Source of the DNA: Erwinia endophytica
GTDB taxonomy: Bacteria; Pseudomonadota; Gammaproteobacteria; Enterobacterales; Enterobacteriaceae
Length of the DNA: 64,000 bases
Direction of reading: 5' to 3'
Assembly (NCBI RefSeq): GCF_009295515.1
Contig: NZ_RQVV01000061.1
Span: 62,001 to 126,000, forward strand
Shown: piece after piece, positions 38,448 through 47,194 of the stretch
Layout: every line of letters starts with the position of its first letter
Position numbering within the stretch: position 1 is the first letter of the stretch
The notes under the pieces: generated by a model
Told to the model about the DNA's origin: nothing
What the model saw: the letters and a program-made list of their open reading frames with translations, nothing else
The model's database searches: none
Position numbers and translations under genes: made by a program

Positions 38448-39431
38448 ATGACGTCCATTTTTCAACATCGGGGATATTTTTTGGCTGTCGGTCTGCTGGC
38501 TGCCACTGCGTCTTGCAGCAGTACCGCCTTCGCGGCTGATATAAAAACGTGCGCAAAAACCTACACCATCGGCTTCAGCCATCCGGTTGGCGAATCGCAG
38601 TTTGCTATCGCGCTGAAGAAAAAAGTGGAGGCGGCTGGTGAAAAACAGGGCTGTGTGAAGGTGTTACTGGACAATACCCAGCAGAGCAATCTGGAATCTC
38701 AACGCGCCACGCTGGAAAGTTGGGTCACTCGCCGGGTCGATGCCATTGTGGTGTTGCCGGTTGAAGCCACCGCGCTGGATGGCCTGCGGGTCCAGGCACA
38801 AAAAAAGGGCATAAAATGGCTGACTTATGCAGGTGCGACCAAAGGTTCCGACGGGTCGGTCGGCTTTGATAACGTGCAAAGCGGCGATCTGGTCGCCAAA
38901 GACGCCCTGGCCTGGGTGAAGCAACGCTATCCCAACGGGAAAATCACCGCGGCTGTCACCACCCTCACCCCCCTGAAAGGTTTTGCCGGACGCTGGGAAG
39001 AACCGCTGAAGCAGTTCAAAGCGGCAGGCTTGCCGGTCGTCTCACAGCAGGATTGCGCCACCCAGGCCTGCGGCATGCAGATTGCCGAGGATACGCTACG
39101 CCAGCATCCTGATTTACGGGTGTTTATCGGGATTAATGACGATGCCGCTCTTGGAGCCCTGAGGGCCTTTAAGAACGCGGGCATTAAAGCGGAAGACACT
39201 TACATTGCCGGACAGGACGGCACCGTTGAAGGTCTGGAAGCAGTGAAACAGGGCGGCGCTTACCGTGCTTCCGCCGCTATCCTGCTGGACGATCTGGCCC
39301 AGTCGATTATCGATAATTCGCTGGCGGCGATAACCGGCAAAGGACGCACCAATTATCAGACTGCTGTTGAACTTGGCACCCTGCGTAATCCTCAGCGTCT
39401 TGATGCCCTGATCGCGCAATATAAGGACTGA
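38448..39431 (+). CDS. Periplasmic solute-binding protein, ribose/galactose ABC type
   Basis: The protein is 327 residues with a signal peptide (hydrophobic 11-22, cleavage near AFA, residue 29). The mature part is a type I periplasmic-binding fold of the RbsB class (TIGFSHPVGESQF, VLLDNTQQSNLESQRATL, DAIVVLPVEATAL, FIGINDDAALGALRAF). Mature cysteines at 35, 69, 203 and 208 could form two disulfides, unusual for RbsB. It is the first gene of a cluster with a double ATPase (two bases away), a permease and a DMFase-like enzyme. The ligand is not deducible and need not be a sugar. TGGAG precedes the ATG by seven bases. Confidence 0.9.
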   Translation: MTSIFQHRGYFLAVGLLAATASCSSTAFAADIKTCAKTYTIGFSHPVGESQFAIALKKKVEAAGEKQGCVKVLLDNTQQSNLESQRATLESWVTRRVDAIVVLPVEATALDGLRVQAQKKGIKWLTYAGATKGSDGSVGFDNVQSGDLVAKDALAWVKQRYPNGKITAAVTTLTPLKGFAGRWEEPLKQFKAAGLPVVSQQDCATQACGMQIAEDTLRQHPDLRVFIGINDDAALGALRAFKNAGIKAEDTYIAGQDGTVEGLEAVKQGGAYRASAAILLDDLAQSIIDNSLAAITGKGRTNYQTAVELGTLRNPQRLDALIAQYKD

Positions 39432-39433
39432 GT

Positions 39434-40927
39434 ATGAGTATCGATCTGACCCCGAAGCGTCTGAGTATCCGCCAGCTTCGTAAGTCTTTCGACGCACAGG
39501 AAGTGCTAAAGGGCATCGATCTGGAACTGAAAGCGGGTGAAGTCCATGCTCTGCTCGGCCCTAACGGCGCGGGGAAATCCACCCTGCTGGGCTGTCTGAG
39601 CGGAGCCGTCACGCCGGACTCGGGTGAAATAGTGATTGGAGAAACCGCCTATAAGCAGTTTACGCCCACCTCCGCCTTTGAGGCGGGCATAGCCAGCATT
39701 TACCAACATTTTCAGTTAATTGGTTCACTGAGCGTCAGCGATAATATTTTTCTGGTCAATGAAATGCGCACGACATTCGGCACCACGCGTCAACGAGCGC
39801 AAAGAAACCGTAGCGTGGAACTGCTGGAATCGCTGGGAGTCGAGGTGAATCCCGCCAGTCTGGTGGAGGATCTCAGCGTGGGCGAGCAGCAAACGGTGGA
39901 AATCGCCCGCGCGCTGCTGAAAGAACCCTCGGTACTGATTCTGGATGAGCCTACCGCCGCCTTGAGTGAAAACGAAGTCACCGCTTTGTTAGAGCTGGTG
40001 CGTCGTCTGGCGCAGGACCACGGTTTGATCGTCATTTATGTCACTCACCTGCTACGGGAAGTGCTGGAAGTCGCGGATAAGGTCACCGTCCTGCGCGACG
40101 GTAACGTATTGTGGACGCGCGAAATTAACGATCTTAATCTTGCCGATCTGGTGCATGCCATTTCGCCAGAGAGTCATTTTTCTCGTACGCAGCAACAAAA
40201 GCAGATCGGCCCAGCACTGGTGACACTGGAAGCCTACCGCTCCGCCTGGACCGGCCCGGTCGATCTGACGCTGCATCAGGGAGAAATCGTTGGCGTATTT
40301 GGCTTGCTGGGCTCAGGCCGTACCGACCTGTTGGAAGGGCTGGCGGGTGTTAAATCGAGCCACGGCAGCTTGCGGCTTAATGGTCGCGACCTGCACCATA
40401 CCTCACCGCAAAAGGCTCGTCAGCAAGGGATCGTGCTGGTCGCCTCCGACCGTAAAGAACAGTCGCTGTTTGGCAGTATGAGCGCCTGTGAAAATCTCCT
40501 GCTTCCCCACTACTCCACACTTTCGCGCCCATGGCGGCCCATGAAAAAAGAACGGGCAATTTTCCAAACGTTGGCGAAGCGTGTCGGTCTGAGGCCTGCT
40601 GATCCTGACCGGGAAGGCGCTAACTTCTCCGGCGGCAATGCGCAGAAACTGATGGTAGGCCGCTGGATGACTGACATCGACCACAGCCATTTGCTCCTGC
40701 TGGATGAGCCAACGCAGGGGGTGGATGTTGGGGCAAGGCAGGAACTGTATGGGCTGATACGGGAATATGCCACCCAGCCGGAACACACAGTGCTCTTTGC
40801 CTCCAGCGATCCTGAAGAGATTGTGGCGCTGGCTGATCGAGTGATGGTTCTGGTCGATGGCCAGGTCGCTGATATTGTCGATCCAAACATTGGCGAAGAG
40901 AAACTGATAGCCCTGGCGCACGGCTGA
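39434..40927 (+). CDS. ABC importer ATPase with two ATP-binding domains, RbsA type
   Basis: The protein is 497 residues. The first domain has Walker A GPNGAGKST (42-50), signature LSVGEQQ (147-153) and Walker B VLILDEPTA (about 167-175). The second domain has a degenerate P-loop, GLLGSGRTDLLE (290-301), without lysine, but a good signature FSGGNAQK and LLLLDEPTQGVD. One intact and one degenerate site is the norm for RbsA-type carbohydrate importers (CUT2). The ATG lies two bases after the stop of the binding-protein gene, so the genes are co-transcribed. Confidence 0.93.
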   Translation: MSIDLTPKRLSIRQLRKSFDAQEVLKGIDLELKAGEVHALLGPNGAGKSTLLGCLSGAVTPDSGEIVIGETAYKQFTPTSAFEAGIASIYQHFQLIGSLSVSDNIFLVNEMRTTFGTTRQRAQRNRSVELLESLGVEVNPASLVEDLSVGEQQTVEIARALLKEPSVLILDEPTAALSENEVTALLELVRRLAQDHGLIVIYVTHLLREVLEVADKVTVLRDGNVLWTREINDLNLADLVHAISPESHFSRTQQQKQIGPALVTLEAYRSAWTGPVDLTLHQGEIVGVFGLLGSGRTDLLEGLAGVKSSHGSLRLNGRDLHHTSPQKARQQGIVLVASDRKEQSLFGSMSACENLLLPHYSTLSRPWRPMKKERAIFQTLAKRVGLRPADPDREGANFSGGNAQKLMVGRWMTDIDHSHLLLLDEPTQGVDVGARQELYGLIREYATQPEHTVLFASSDPEEIVALADRVMVLVDGQVADIVDPNIGEEKLIALAHG

Positions 40928-40963
40928 TCGTGTGCTATTTCCCCCTTTTTATGGCGATAGATT

Positions 40964-41977
40964 ATGTCTGATAGCTTAAAACCCCCTGTGGACATCTCGC
41001 TGAAACGTAGCGAACCACGTTCATCGTCTCCCAGGCTGAAAAACTTTGGCCTGCTGATAACTCGCTGGATCTTGCCAGTCGCCACCGTAGCACTGATGGC
41101 GTGGTTCTCATGGCTGACGCCGGTATTTTTTACCACCGATAACTTACTGGCGATAGCCACACAAAACGCGCCAACATTTATCGTGGCGGCTATTTTCGCC
41201 ATGCTGATGATGGCAGGCTACGTGGATCTGTCGATCGGTTCAGTGCTGGCCCTGGTGGGAGTTTCCGCCGGGCTGGCGTTAAACAGTTGGGGGCTGGTTC
41301 CCGGTATTCTGGTCGGGCTGGCGGTGGGTATCGCCGCAGGTTTGCTGAACGGCATACTGATTGGCCTGCTCTCTTTCTCTCCCATCGTTGTCACCCTGGG
41401 GGGACTGGCGGCCGCTCGCGGACTGGCGCAATACCTCGGCCAGGGCTCGATTTATGGTTTTCCTGACGCCTTCGCCAATTTTGGTTCCGACAGCACGCTG
41501 GGCCTGCCCAATCTGGCGCTGATCGCCGCGCTGATTTGCCTGATCAGTGTCATAGCCACCAGCTGTTTCCCGGTGGGTCGCCAGATTATCGCTATTGGCG
41601 TCAATCCGCGCGCGGCCTTTCTGATCGGTATCCGCGTGCGACTGGTCGTCACGCTGTTATATACGCTGACCGGGCTGGCGGTCGGCATTGCCGGCCTGTT
41701 ACAAATTGCCCGTCTCAACAGCGCGCCATCCGGCACGCTGGGAGAGGGCTTCGAGGTCATTATCCTGACTGCGGTGCTGCTGGGAGGGGTGCCGTTTACT
41801 GGCGGAAAAGGCAGTATCTGGCGCGTACTGGTTGGCGTCTGGCTGATTGGCACTCTGCGCAATGGGCTGATTTTACTCGATATTGGTACCGAGCTAAGCG
41901 GCATCATTACCGGCGGCGTGCTGGTAATGGCCGCCGCACTGGAAGCCATCCGTTATTACATCCACAAGACGAAATAA
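40964..41977 (+). CDS. ABC importer permease, RbsC type
   Basis: The protein is 337 residues, a multi-spanning membrane protein of the BPD_transp_2 (RbsC/XylH) class. After a charged N-terminal tail (1-27) there are eight to ten hydrophobic segments. The family signature GYVDLSIGSVLALVGVSAG is near residue 86, and LLGGVPFTGGKGSIWRVLVG near 270. It forms the homodimeric channel for the neighbouring ATPase and binding protein. A 36-base gap separates it from the ATPase gene. Confidence 0.93.
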   Translation: MSDSLKPPVDISLKRSEPRSSSPRLKNFGLLITRWILPVATVALMAWFSWLTPVFFTTDNLLAIATQNAPTFIVAAIFAMLMMAGYVDLSIGSVLALVGVSAGLALNSWGLVPGILVGLAVGIAAGLLNGILIGLLSFSPIVVTLGGLAAARGLAQYLGQGSIYGFPDAFANFGSDSTLGLPNLALIAALICLISVIATSCFPVGRQIIAIGVNPRAAFLIGIRVRLVVTLLYTLTGLAVGIAGLLQIARLNSAPSGTLGEGFEVIILTAVLLGGVPFTGGKGSIWRVLVGVWLIGTLRNGLILLDIGTELSGIITGGVLVMAAALEAIRYYIHKTK

Positions 41978-41986
41978 GGCAATGCT

Positions 41987-44095
41987 ATGTATCTGATTGG
42001 CTATCTTTCAGCCCTGAGCTGTCGCGCCGGAGAAGGTGTGGAAGTAATGATTAGCAGTAGTGTCAGCGAAGTCAGTCTCGATGTAGTACGGCTGATCCAC
42101 GGCGATGATAACCCGCAAGGGCCGGGCTTTCTTTACCAACCGGTAGAACAGATCCCGGTGCGTCAGGTACAGGCTCAGGAACAACAAACGCCGATCGGTT
42201 CCTGGGCCATCAGCCGACAGCCGATTCGCTTTGTTGAGCAGTCTACATTGCAGCTTTCTCTGGCGGTCTGGCCCACCTTACCACCGCAGGAAGGATTACA
42301 GGGGATCGTCAGCTTGCCCGCGGTGGAGTTTCAGTTAGCGATGAATGCTGAAGGTTGCCTGGTCCTGCGCTGGCGACACCAGATATTGCTCACGACCCCA
42401 GCACTGCAACTGAGGCGGTGGTATCAGATAGCGGTTTCAGTTGGAGAAAATGGCTGTGAACTCAATCTGACAGACGCCCAGGGAACAACATCGTGCATCC
42501 GTGGCGCCGGGGCGATACTCAATGGAAGCAGTAAGGTGTTATTCGCCGCGATGAGCATTGAATCCCGTGGTCAACAACATTTTCCGCAGGGCGTTTATAA
42601 CGGGAAAATTGCCCAACCGAGGATCGCCGTTGCCGGGCAGGTTGCCGCCCGCTGGGCCTTCGAACAGGAGATGAGCCGCCAACACGTTCCCGACAACAGC
42701 GGCAACGGATGTGATTTGCAACTGATCAATGCCCCAACTCGCGCCATGACCGGGCCTAACTGGCGTAACGATGTCCATGACTGGAAGCAGGACCCGTCGC
42801 AATACAATGCCATCCATTTTCATGATGATGACCTGGCGGATGCCTGTTGGCCAGTAACCGCTCACGTTGAGATCCCCGCATCACTCAGTAGCGGCGTCTA
42901 TGCCGTGCGTCTGCGGGCTGCCGGCCTGTCAGATGACTATATTCCGTTGATTGTCCGTCCCGCGCCCGACCAGACTCCGGCAAAAATAGTCATGGTGATG
43001 GCAACCTATACCTACATCGCCTATGCCAATGAGCATCTGACCGAAGGCGATTTTGAACAAGGCAGCGAAATCCCCGTTCAGACCGGAGACTGGGAAGATC
43101 TGGTCGCTATTCACCAGGAGTGGGGAAAAAGCCATTACGATCGACACAATGACGGTTCCGGCGTCGCCTATTCCAGCTCGCGACGTCCTATTCCCAATCT
43201 GCGTCCGAACTATCGCTTCTGGGGTTTTCACGCGCCGCGCCGTTTCTCCGCCGATCTCTATATGATCTGGTTCCTGACACAACTGGGCGAAGCGTTTGAC
43301 GTGGTCACCGAACACGATCTGCATGCAGAGAGCACCACTCTTCTGTCGGATTATCAGACAGTTCTCACTGGCAGCCATCCGGAATATTACAGCGAGCCGA
43401 TGCTCGCGGCTTACCAACAGCACGTGGCGCAAGGCGGATGCCTGATGTATCTGGGCGGGGATGGTTTTTACTGGGTAACCACACCGTTTAATGATTTACC
43501 GCATCTACTGGAAGTACGCAAATCAGAAGGCCTGCGCCACTGGGATGCGGAACCCGGCGAACGCTACCATGCCAGCACCGGGGAACTGGGGGGAATCTGG
43601 CGTAGCCGTGGACGCAGCGCACATCAGCTATTCGGCGTGGGCATGGGTGGCCACGGCTGGGATAATAAAGCGCCCGGTTATCGCCGCAGTGAACGCTCTT
43701 ATCAGCCGGATGTCGCCTGGGTCTTCGACGGTATTAACGAACCGGTGGTCGGTGATTTCGGCCTGATCATGAATGGCACCAGCGGCGATGAAATTGATCG
43801 CGTTGATTTCCGTTATGGCACCCCGGAACAGACGATTATCCTGGCTTCATCAGAACCGCACAGCGAGTGGTATGTTCCGGTTCCGGAAGATGTCACAACA
43901 GTATCGAACCGACTCAACGCACGCTATAATCGCGATGTTCGTTCCGATATGGTTCTGGTGGAACATGCCAGCGGCGGTGCGGTGTTTTCAGTGGGGTCAA
44001 TCATATTCACTGGCGCGCTGCCGGTGAATAATGGCGAGAATAACATCGCCCGTCTGCTGAAAAATGTTATCGGTAATTTTACCAGCAGAAAATAA
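41987..44095 (+). CDS. N,N-dimethylformamidase large-subunit family protein
   Basis: The protein is 702 residues. The N-terminus (IGYLSALSCRAGEGVEVMIS, then LDVVRLIHGDDNPQGPGF) matches the start of DMFase large subunits. A LamG-like beta-sandwich spans about 70-225, and the catalytic DMFase_beta domain about 275-700. The conserved blocks are TGSHPEYYS (461-469), YLGGDGFYWVT (488-498) and GELGGIWRSRGRS (532-544). The Paracoccus enzyme holds a mononuclear iron with two tyrosines and one glutamate; Tyr467 or 468, Tyr495 and Glu533 are the likely equivalents here. No small alpha subunit is encoded nearby. It probably hydrolyses an amide or related C-N bond of the imported ligand; the substrate is unknown. 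It starts 9 bases after the permease stop. Confidence 0.83.
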   Translation: MYLIGYLSALSCRAGEGVEVMISSSVSEVSLDVVRLIHGDDNPQGPGFLYQPVEQIPVRQVQAQEQQTPIGSWAISRQPIRFVEQSTLQLSLAVWPTLPPQEGLQGIVSLPAVEFQLAMNAEGCLVLRWRHQILLTTPALQLRRWYQIAVSVGENGCELNLTDAQGTTSCIRGAGAILNGSSKVLFAAMSIESRGQQHFPQGVYNGKIAQPRIAVAGQVAARWAFEQEMSRQHVPDNSGNGCDLQLINAPTRAMTGPNWRNDVHDWKQDPSQYNAIHFHDDDLADACWPVTAHVEIPASLSSGVYAVRLRAAGLSDDYIPLIVRPAPDQTPAKIVMVMATYTYIAYANEHLTEGDFEQGSEIPVQTGDWEDLVAIHQEWGKSHYDRHNDGSGVAYSSSRRPIPNLRPNYRFWGFHAPRRFSADLYMIWFLTQLGEAFDVVTEHDLHAESTTLLSDYQTVLTGSHPEYYSEPMLAAYQQHVAQGGCLMYLGGDGFYWVTTPFNDLPHLLEVRKSEGLRHWDAEPGERYHASTGELGGIWRSRGRSAHQLFGVGMGGHGWDNKAPGYRRSERSYQPDVAWVFDGINEPVVGDFGLIMNGTSGDEIDRVDFRYGTPEQTIILASSEPHSEWYVPVPEDVTTVSNRLNARYNRDVRSDMVLVEHASGGAVFSVGSIIFTGALPVNNGENNIARLLKNVIGNFTSRK

Positions 44096-44142
44096 TTATG
44101 ACGCCTCCGTGAGTGGGAGAATAGCGAGACGCGCCAGCTTCT

Positions 44143-45030
44143 ATGAATAATAAACAGACCAGTATGCTCACCAGTTCCGGTTTTGCCCTGGCGGCGGCCG
44201 ATCAGGTCAGCACGGCGCTGTGGCGCGGCACGATCAATAATCGCTTTACCCAGCCACAGTTTCTGGCCCTCAATGGTCTGCTGTACAAACCTGGGATCGG
44301 ACACTATGAGCTGGCTGACCGCGTTGGCATTGACCGTGCGACCATCGGCCCCATTCTGAAGCGCTTGATGGAACAAGGGCTGGTGGAACGCCGTAAAGAC
44401 CCAACGGACTCACGCCGTTCGATGCTGTTTCTCTCCCCCGAGGCGCATCATCTGCTGGCGGAAATGGCCTCGCTGGTGGAGGCGGTTGACCGCCAATTGA
44501 TGGCGCCGCTCAGTGCGGCCGAACAGGCAGCGCTGGTACAAAGCTGGGCGATGCTAAGCGAAGAGAGCGGCTTACAGGAAATGGTGGAATTTGATGACCA
44601 TGCCGCCGATCCGGTGATCCCGCCTTTAGCGCACTATCCGTGGTTTTTTTTACGCCAGGCCTGTCGCAATTACCGCCGTCTGTGGCGTGAACGAGTCGAT
44701 GAGACTATCAGTACCTCGCTGTTTACGCTGATGGAAGTGGTCGCGATGCGGCCGGGTATTGATATCCGTACTGCTGCGCAGTTGGCGTCGATAGAAGAAA
44801 GCAATGCGGTACGAATGGTGATGCGAATGGTGAGAACCCGGATGATGCGTGATCCGCGTGATCCCAACGATGCCCGTCGCTCTCTGCTATCACTGACGGA
44901 GAATGGCCAGGCAACCTTTCAGGCCTTACAGCAGCGCTTTCCACTGGTTCAGCGCGGTTTGACCCGAAAGCTGCCACCGCTGGCCGTTGAGGAATTTCAC
45001 CGACTGACGCGCCTGGTCGCCCGACTATGA
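44143..45030 (+). CDS. Regulator with two MarR domains in tandem
   Basis: The protein is 295 residues made of two MarR-type winged-helix units. Unit one (about 10-145) contains HYELADRVGIDRATIGPILK and a basic wing RRKDPTDSRRS. Unit two (about 160-295) contains IRTAAQLASIEESNAVRMVM and the wing RDPRDPNDARRS. Normal MarR proteins are about 145 residues and dimerise; this chain is effectively a covalent dimer. It ends the importer cluster, 47 bases after the DMFase-like gene, and is probably its local repressor, with the amide substrate or product as ligand (inference). It is convergent with the PIN toxin gene. Confidence 0.85.
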   Translation: MNNKQTSMLTSSGFALAAADQVSTALWRGTINNRFTQPQFLALNGLLYKPGIGHYELADRVGIDRATIGPILKRLMEQGLVERRKDPTDSRRSMLFLSPEAHHLLAEMASLVEAVDRQLMAPLSAAEQAALVQSWAMLSEESGLQEMVEFDDHAADPVIPPLAHYPWFFLRQACRNYRRLWRERVDETISTSLFTLMEVVAMRPGIDIRTAAQLASIEESNAVRMVMRMVRTRMMRDPRDPNDARRSLLSLTENGQATFQALQQRFPLVQRGLTRKLPPLAVEEFHRLTRLVARL

Positions 45031-45043
45031 CGGTACGTGCCGT

Positions 45044-45439
45044 TCAGCCATTCGCCACAATGGTGATGAAATCACCGGCATACTCAATGATTTTGCGGTC
45101 AGCAGTGATTAAAACGTGATCTTCGGCGGATGCCTGAGCGACCAGCAAGCGGTCAAAAGGATCGTGATGCATGGCAGGAAGATGCTGAATTTGCAGAATA
45201 TGGTGCGCTTTAATACTCAGTTCTTTAAACCCGCTGGTGAACAACCCAGCCCGCAGTACCGGCAGATCAACCTCAAAATGGGGTTTATTCAGCGCATTCT
45301 TGATAGCGACCTCCCACAAATTGACCACGCTGAAATAAACATCATGTCCAGTATCGGTCAGGATCTCACGCACCGGCGTCCTCAGCTTTTCCGGGGCATA
45401 AGCGGCAAAGAGTACAATGTGGGTATCCAGTAAATACAT
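45044..45439 (-). CDS. PIN-domain toxin (type II toxin-antitoxin)
   Basis: The protein is 131 residues of the VapC-like PIN family. The acidic metal-binding residues are visible: Asp5 (YLLDTHIVLF), Glu43 (NLWEVAIKNAL), Asp93 or Asp96 (HHDPFDRLLVAQA) and Asp114 (ITADRKI). Such proteins are Mg-dependent endoribonucleases, often cutting tRNA. Its ATG shares one base with the antitoxin stop (TAATG), the usual toxin-after-antitoxin coupling. No residue appears missing, so it is likely active. Confidence 0.9.
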   Translation of the reverse strand: MYLLDTHIVLFAAYAPEKLRTPVREILTDTGHDVYFSVVNLWEVAIKNALNKPHFEVDLPVLRAGLFTSGFKELSIKAHHILQIQHLPAMHHDPFDRLLVAQASAEDHVLITADRKIIEYAGDFITIVANG

Positions 45440-45681
45440 TATTCCTTCCCTGAAAACAAATCCTCTATTTCACTGCCGTTCATCTCATCGAAATTATCCG
45501 GGAGGGTCAATGTCCCGCTTAAAAATCCCAGAGCGCGCTTCGGTTTTTCTTCCGAAAAAGGCACAACTTTCACCAGTGCTTTGCCATTACGCGCAATCAC
45601 AAAAGGCTCTCCGCTTTCCACCACCACGTTAATCAGCCGCGACAGATTGGTTTTTGCCTCATAAATATTAATTTTTTCCAT
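45439..45681 (-). CDS. Phd/YefM-family antitoxin
   Basis: The protein is 80 residues from the ATG at 45681, which has GGGAGGGAAGG directly upstream; longer in-frame starts lie before this ribosome site. The N-terminal Phd/YefM DNA-binding fold reads INIYEAKTNLSRLINVVVES, followed by the strand FVIARNGKALVKVVPF. The acidic C-terminus (FDEMNGSEIEDLFSGKE) is the likely toxin-binding segment. It neutralises the PIN toxin and probably represses the shared promoter. Confidence 0.9.
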   Translation of the reverse strand: MEKINIYEAKTNLSRLINVVVESGEPFVIARNGKALVKVVPFSEEKPKRALGFLSGTLTLPDNFDEMNGSEIEDLFSGKE

Positions 45682-45781
45682 CCTTCCCTCCCTGTGTTGT
45701 TGTCTAAAATACAACCAGAGACACCTCCTGGTCAAGTCAGATTGACCAGACCAGATTCAGGAAACAGAAACCGTTACATTA

Positions 45782-47191
45782 TTATTCCGGCAGATTCTTC
45801 GCATCCCACCCTCCACCCAGCGCGGCGATCAGCTCAACACTGGCGAGCCACTGGGTGCTTTGTAATGACAACAGGTTCTGCTGTGCGCTCAGACTGGTAT
45901 TTTCCGTGGTGGCCACATCAAGATAATCAATCATCCCGGCCTGATACTGGTTATACGTCACACGAGCGGATTCTTTCGACGCTTCTGTCGCAAGCTGCTG
46001 TGCCTGTATTTCATCCTGCAAGGTGTGCAGTTGGACCAGATAATTTTCCACTTCCTGGAAACCCGTCAACACCGCCTGGCGATAACTGGCGACTGCCGCG
46101 TCGTAGCTGGCTCTCGCCTGCTCAACATTAGCGGAAGTCGCGCCGAAATCCAGCAACGTACCGCTCAGTTCCGGCCCCAGCGACCAGACACGATTCGGCA
46201 ACGAGATCAAATTATGCAAGGTTGAGCTGGAAAAACCACCAGAGGCGCTCAGCGTCAGGTCAGGATAATAACCGGCAATCGCCACGCCGACGGCTGCATT
46301 GGCGGCGGCCACATTACGCTCGGCATAAGCGATATCCGGACGACGCTGCAGCAACTCGGAAGGAATGGACTGCGGGATGGTCGGCAAGGTCGCGGTCAGG
46401 TTAGCGGCCGGCAAGCTGAACTCGGCGGGCGTCTTGCCAATCAGCATGGCGATGGCATGTTCGGTTTGCGCGCGCTGCCAGCGCAGATCCAGCGCCGAGG
46501 CCCGGGCGCTTTCCAGTTGCGCCTGTGCCTGAGCCAGTGTGGCGCGAGATTCGCTCCCCACCTGATATTTGTTATTAATGACGGTCAGGTAGCGCTGATA
46601 AGCGGCAATACTCTGCTGATACAGCGCAATCTGTTGATCCATAATCCGGAGCTGGAAGTAGTCCTGAGCCAGTTCGGACTGGGCGCTGAGGGTAATATTC
46701 GCCAGTTCTGCCGCGCTGGCCTGCGCGCTGGCTTTATTCTCTTCCAGGGTACGTCTGAGTTTGCCCCAGATATCCAGTTCCCAACTGGCGCTGGCTTGCA
46801 ACGAGTGGCTGTTACTGGTGGTTCGTTGAGAATCCCCCGTACTGCTGCTGCGTGTGGAGGAACCGGTATAGGTGGCGCTGGGGAACAAATCGGAACGCGA
46901 TGCCGCCACCAACGCTTTTGCCTGACGATACTGCGCTTCATACTGCGCGACATTCTGGTTCGAGATAGCCACCTGACGCAACAGGCCGGAGAGCGTTTCA
47001 TCATGGTAAACCGCCCACCATTCACCTTTGTCCTGCCCATCCTGCGGCTGTGCCTGACGCCAGCCTTGCGCTTCTTTATACTGACTGGGCACCTTAACCG
47101 TTGGCCGGTGATAATCTGGACCGACAGCGCAACCACTCAGTAGCAGCGCCAGCAAAACCGGGGTGAATTTCGTCATTTTCTTCTTCATCAT
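45782..47191 (-). CDS. Outer-membrane factor of the MdtABC-like pump (OprM/NodT family)
   Basis: The protein is 469 residues with a lipoprotein signal and lipobox LLSGC, followed by AVGPDYHRP, the hallmark of OprM/NodT outer-membrane factors. Two OEP repeats make the beta-barrel and the coiled-coil channel. The ATG at 47191 lies one codon after the mdtC TAA; a TTG immediately next to the stop is less likely. It is the fourth gene of the operon after the MdtA-, MdtB- and MdtC-like genes. E. coli mdtABC lacks such a gene and uses TolC, so this resembles Pseudomonas MuxABC-OpmB. Confidence 0.9.
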   Translation of the reverse strand: MMKKKMTKFTPVLLALLLSGCAVGPDYHRPTVKVPSQYKEAQGWRQAQPQDGQDKGEWWAVYHDETLSGLLRQVAISNQNVAQYEAQYRQAKALVAASRSDLFPSATYTGSSTRSSSTGDSQRTTSNSHSLQASASWELDIWGKLRRTLEENKASAQASAAELANITLSAQSELAQDYFQLRIMDQQIALYQQSIAAYQRYLTVINNKYQVGSESRATLAQAQAQLESARASALDLRWQRAQTEHAIAMLIGKTPAEFSLPAANLTATLPTIPQSIPSELLQRRPDIAYAERNVAAANAAVGVAIAGYYPDLTLSASGGFSSSTLHNLISLPNRVWSLGPELSGTLLDFGATSANVEQARASYDAAVASYRQAVLTGFQEVENYLVQLHTLQDEIQAQQLATEASKESARVTYNQYQAGMIDYLDVATTENTSLSAQQNLLSLQSTQWLASVELIAALGGGWDAKNLPE

Positions 47192-47194
47192 CAA

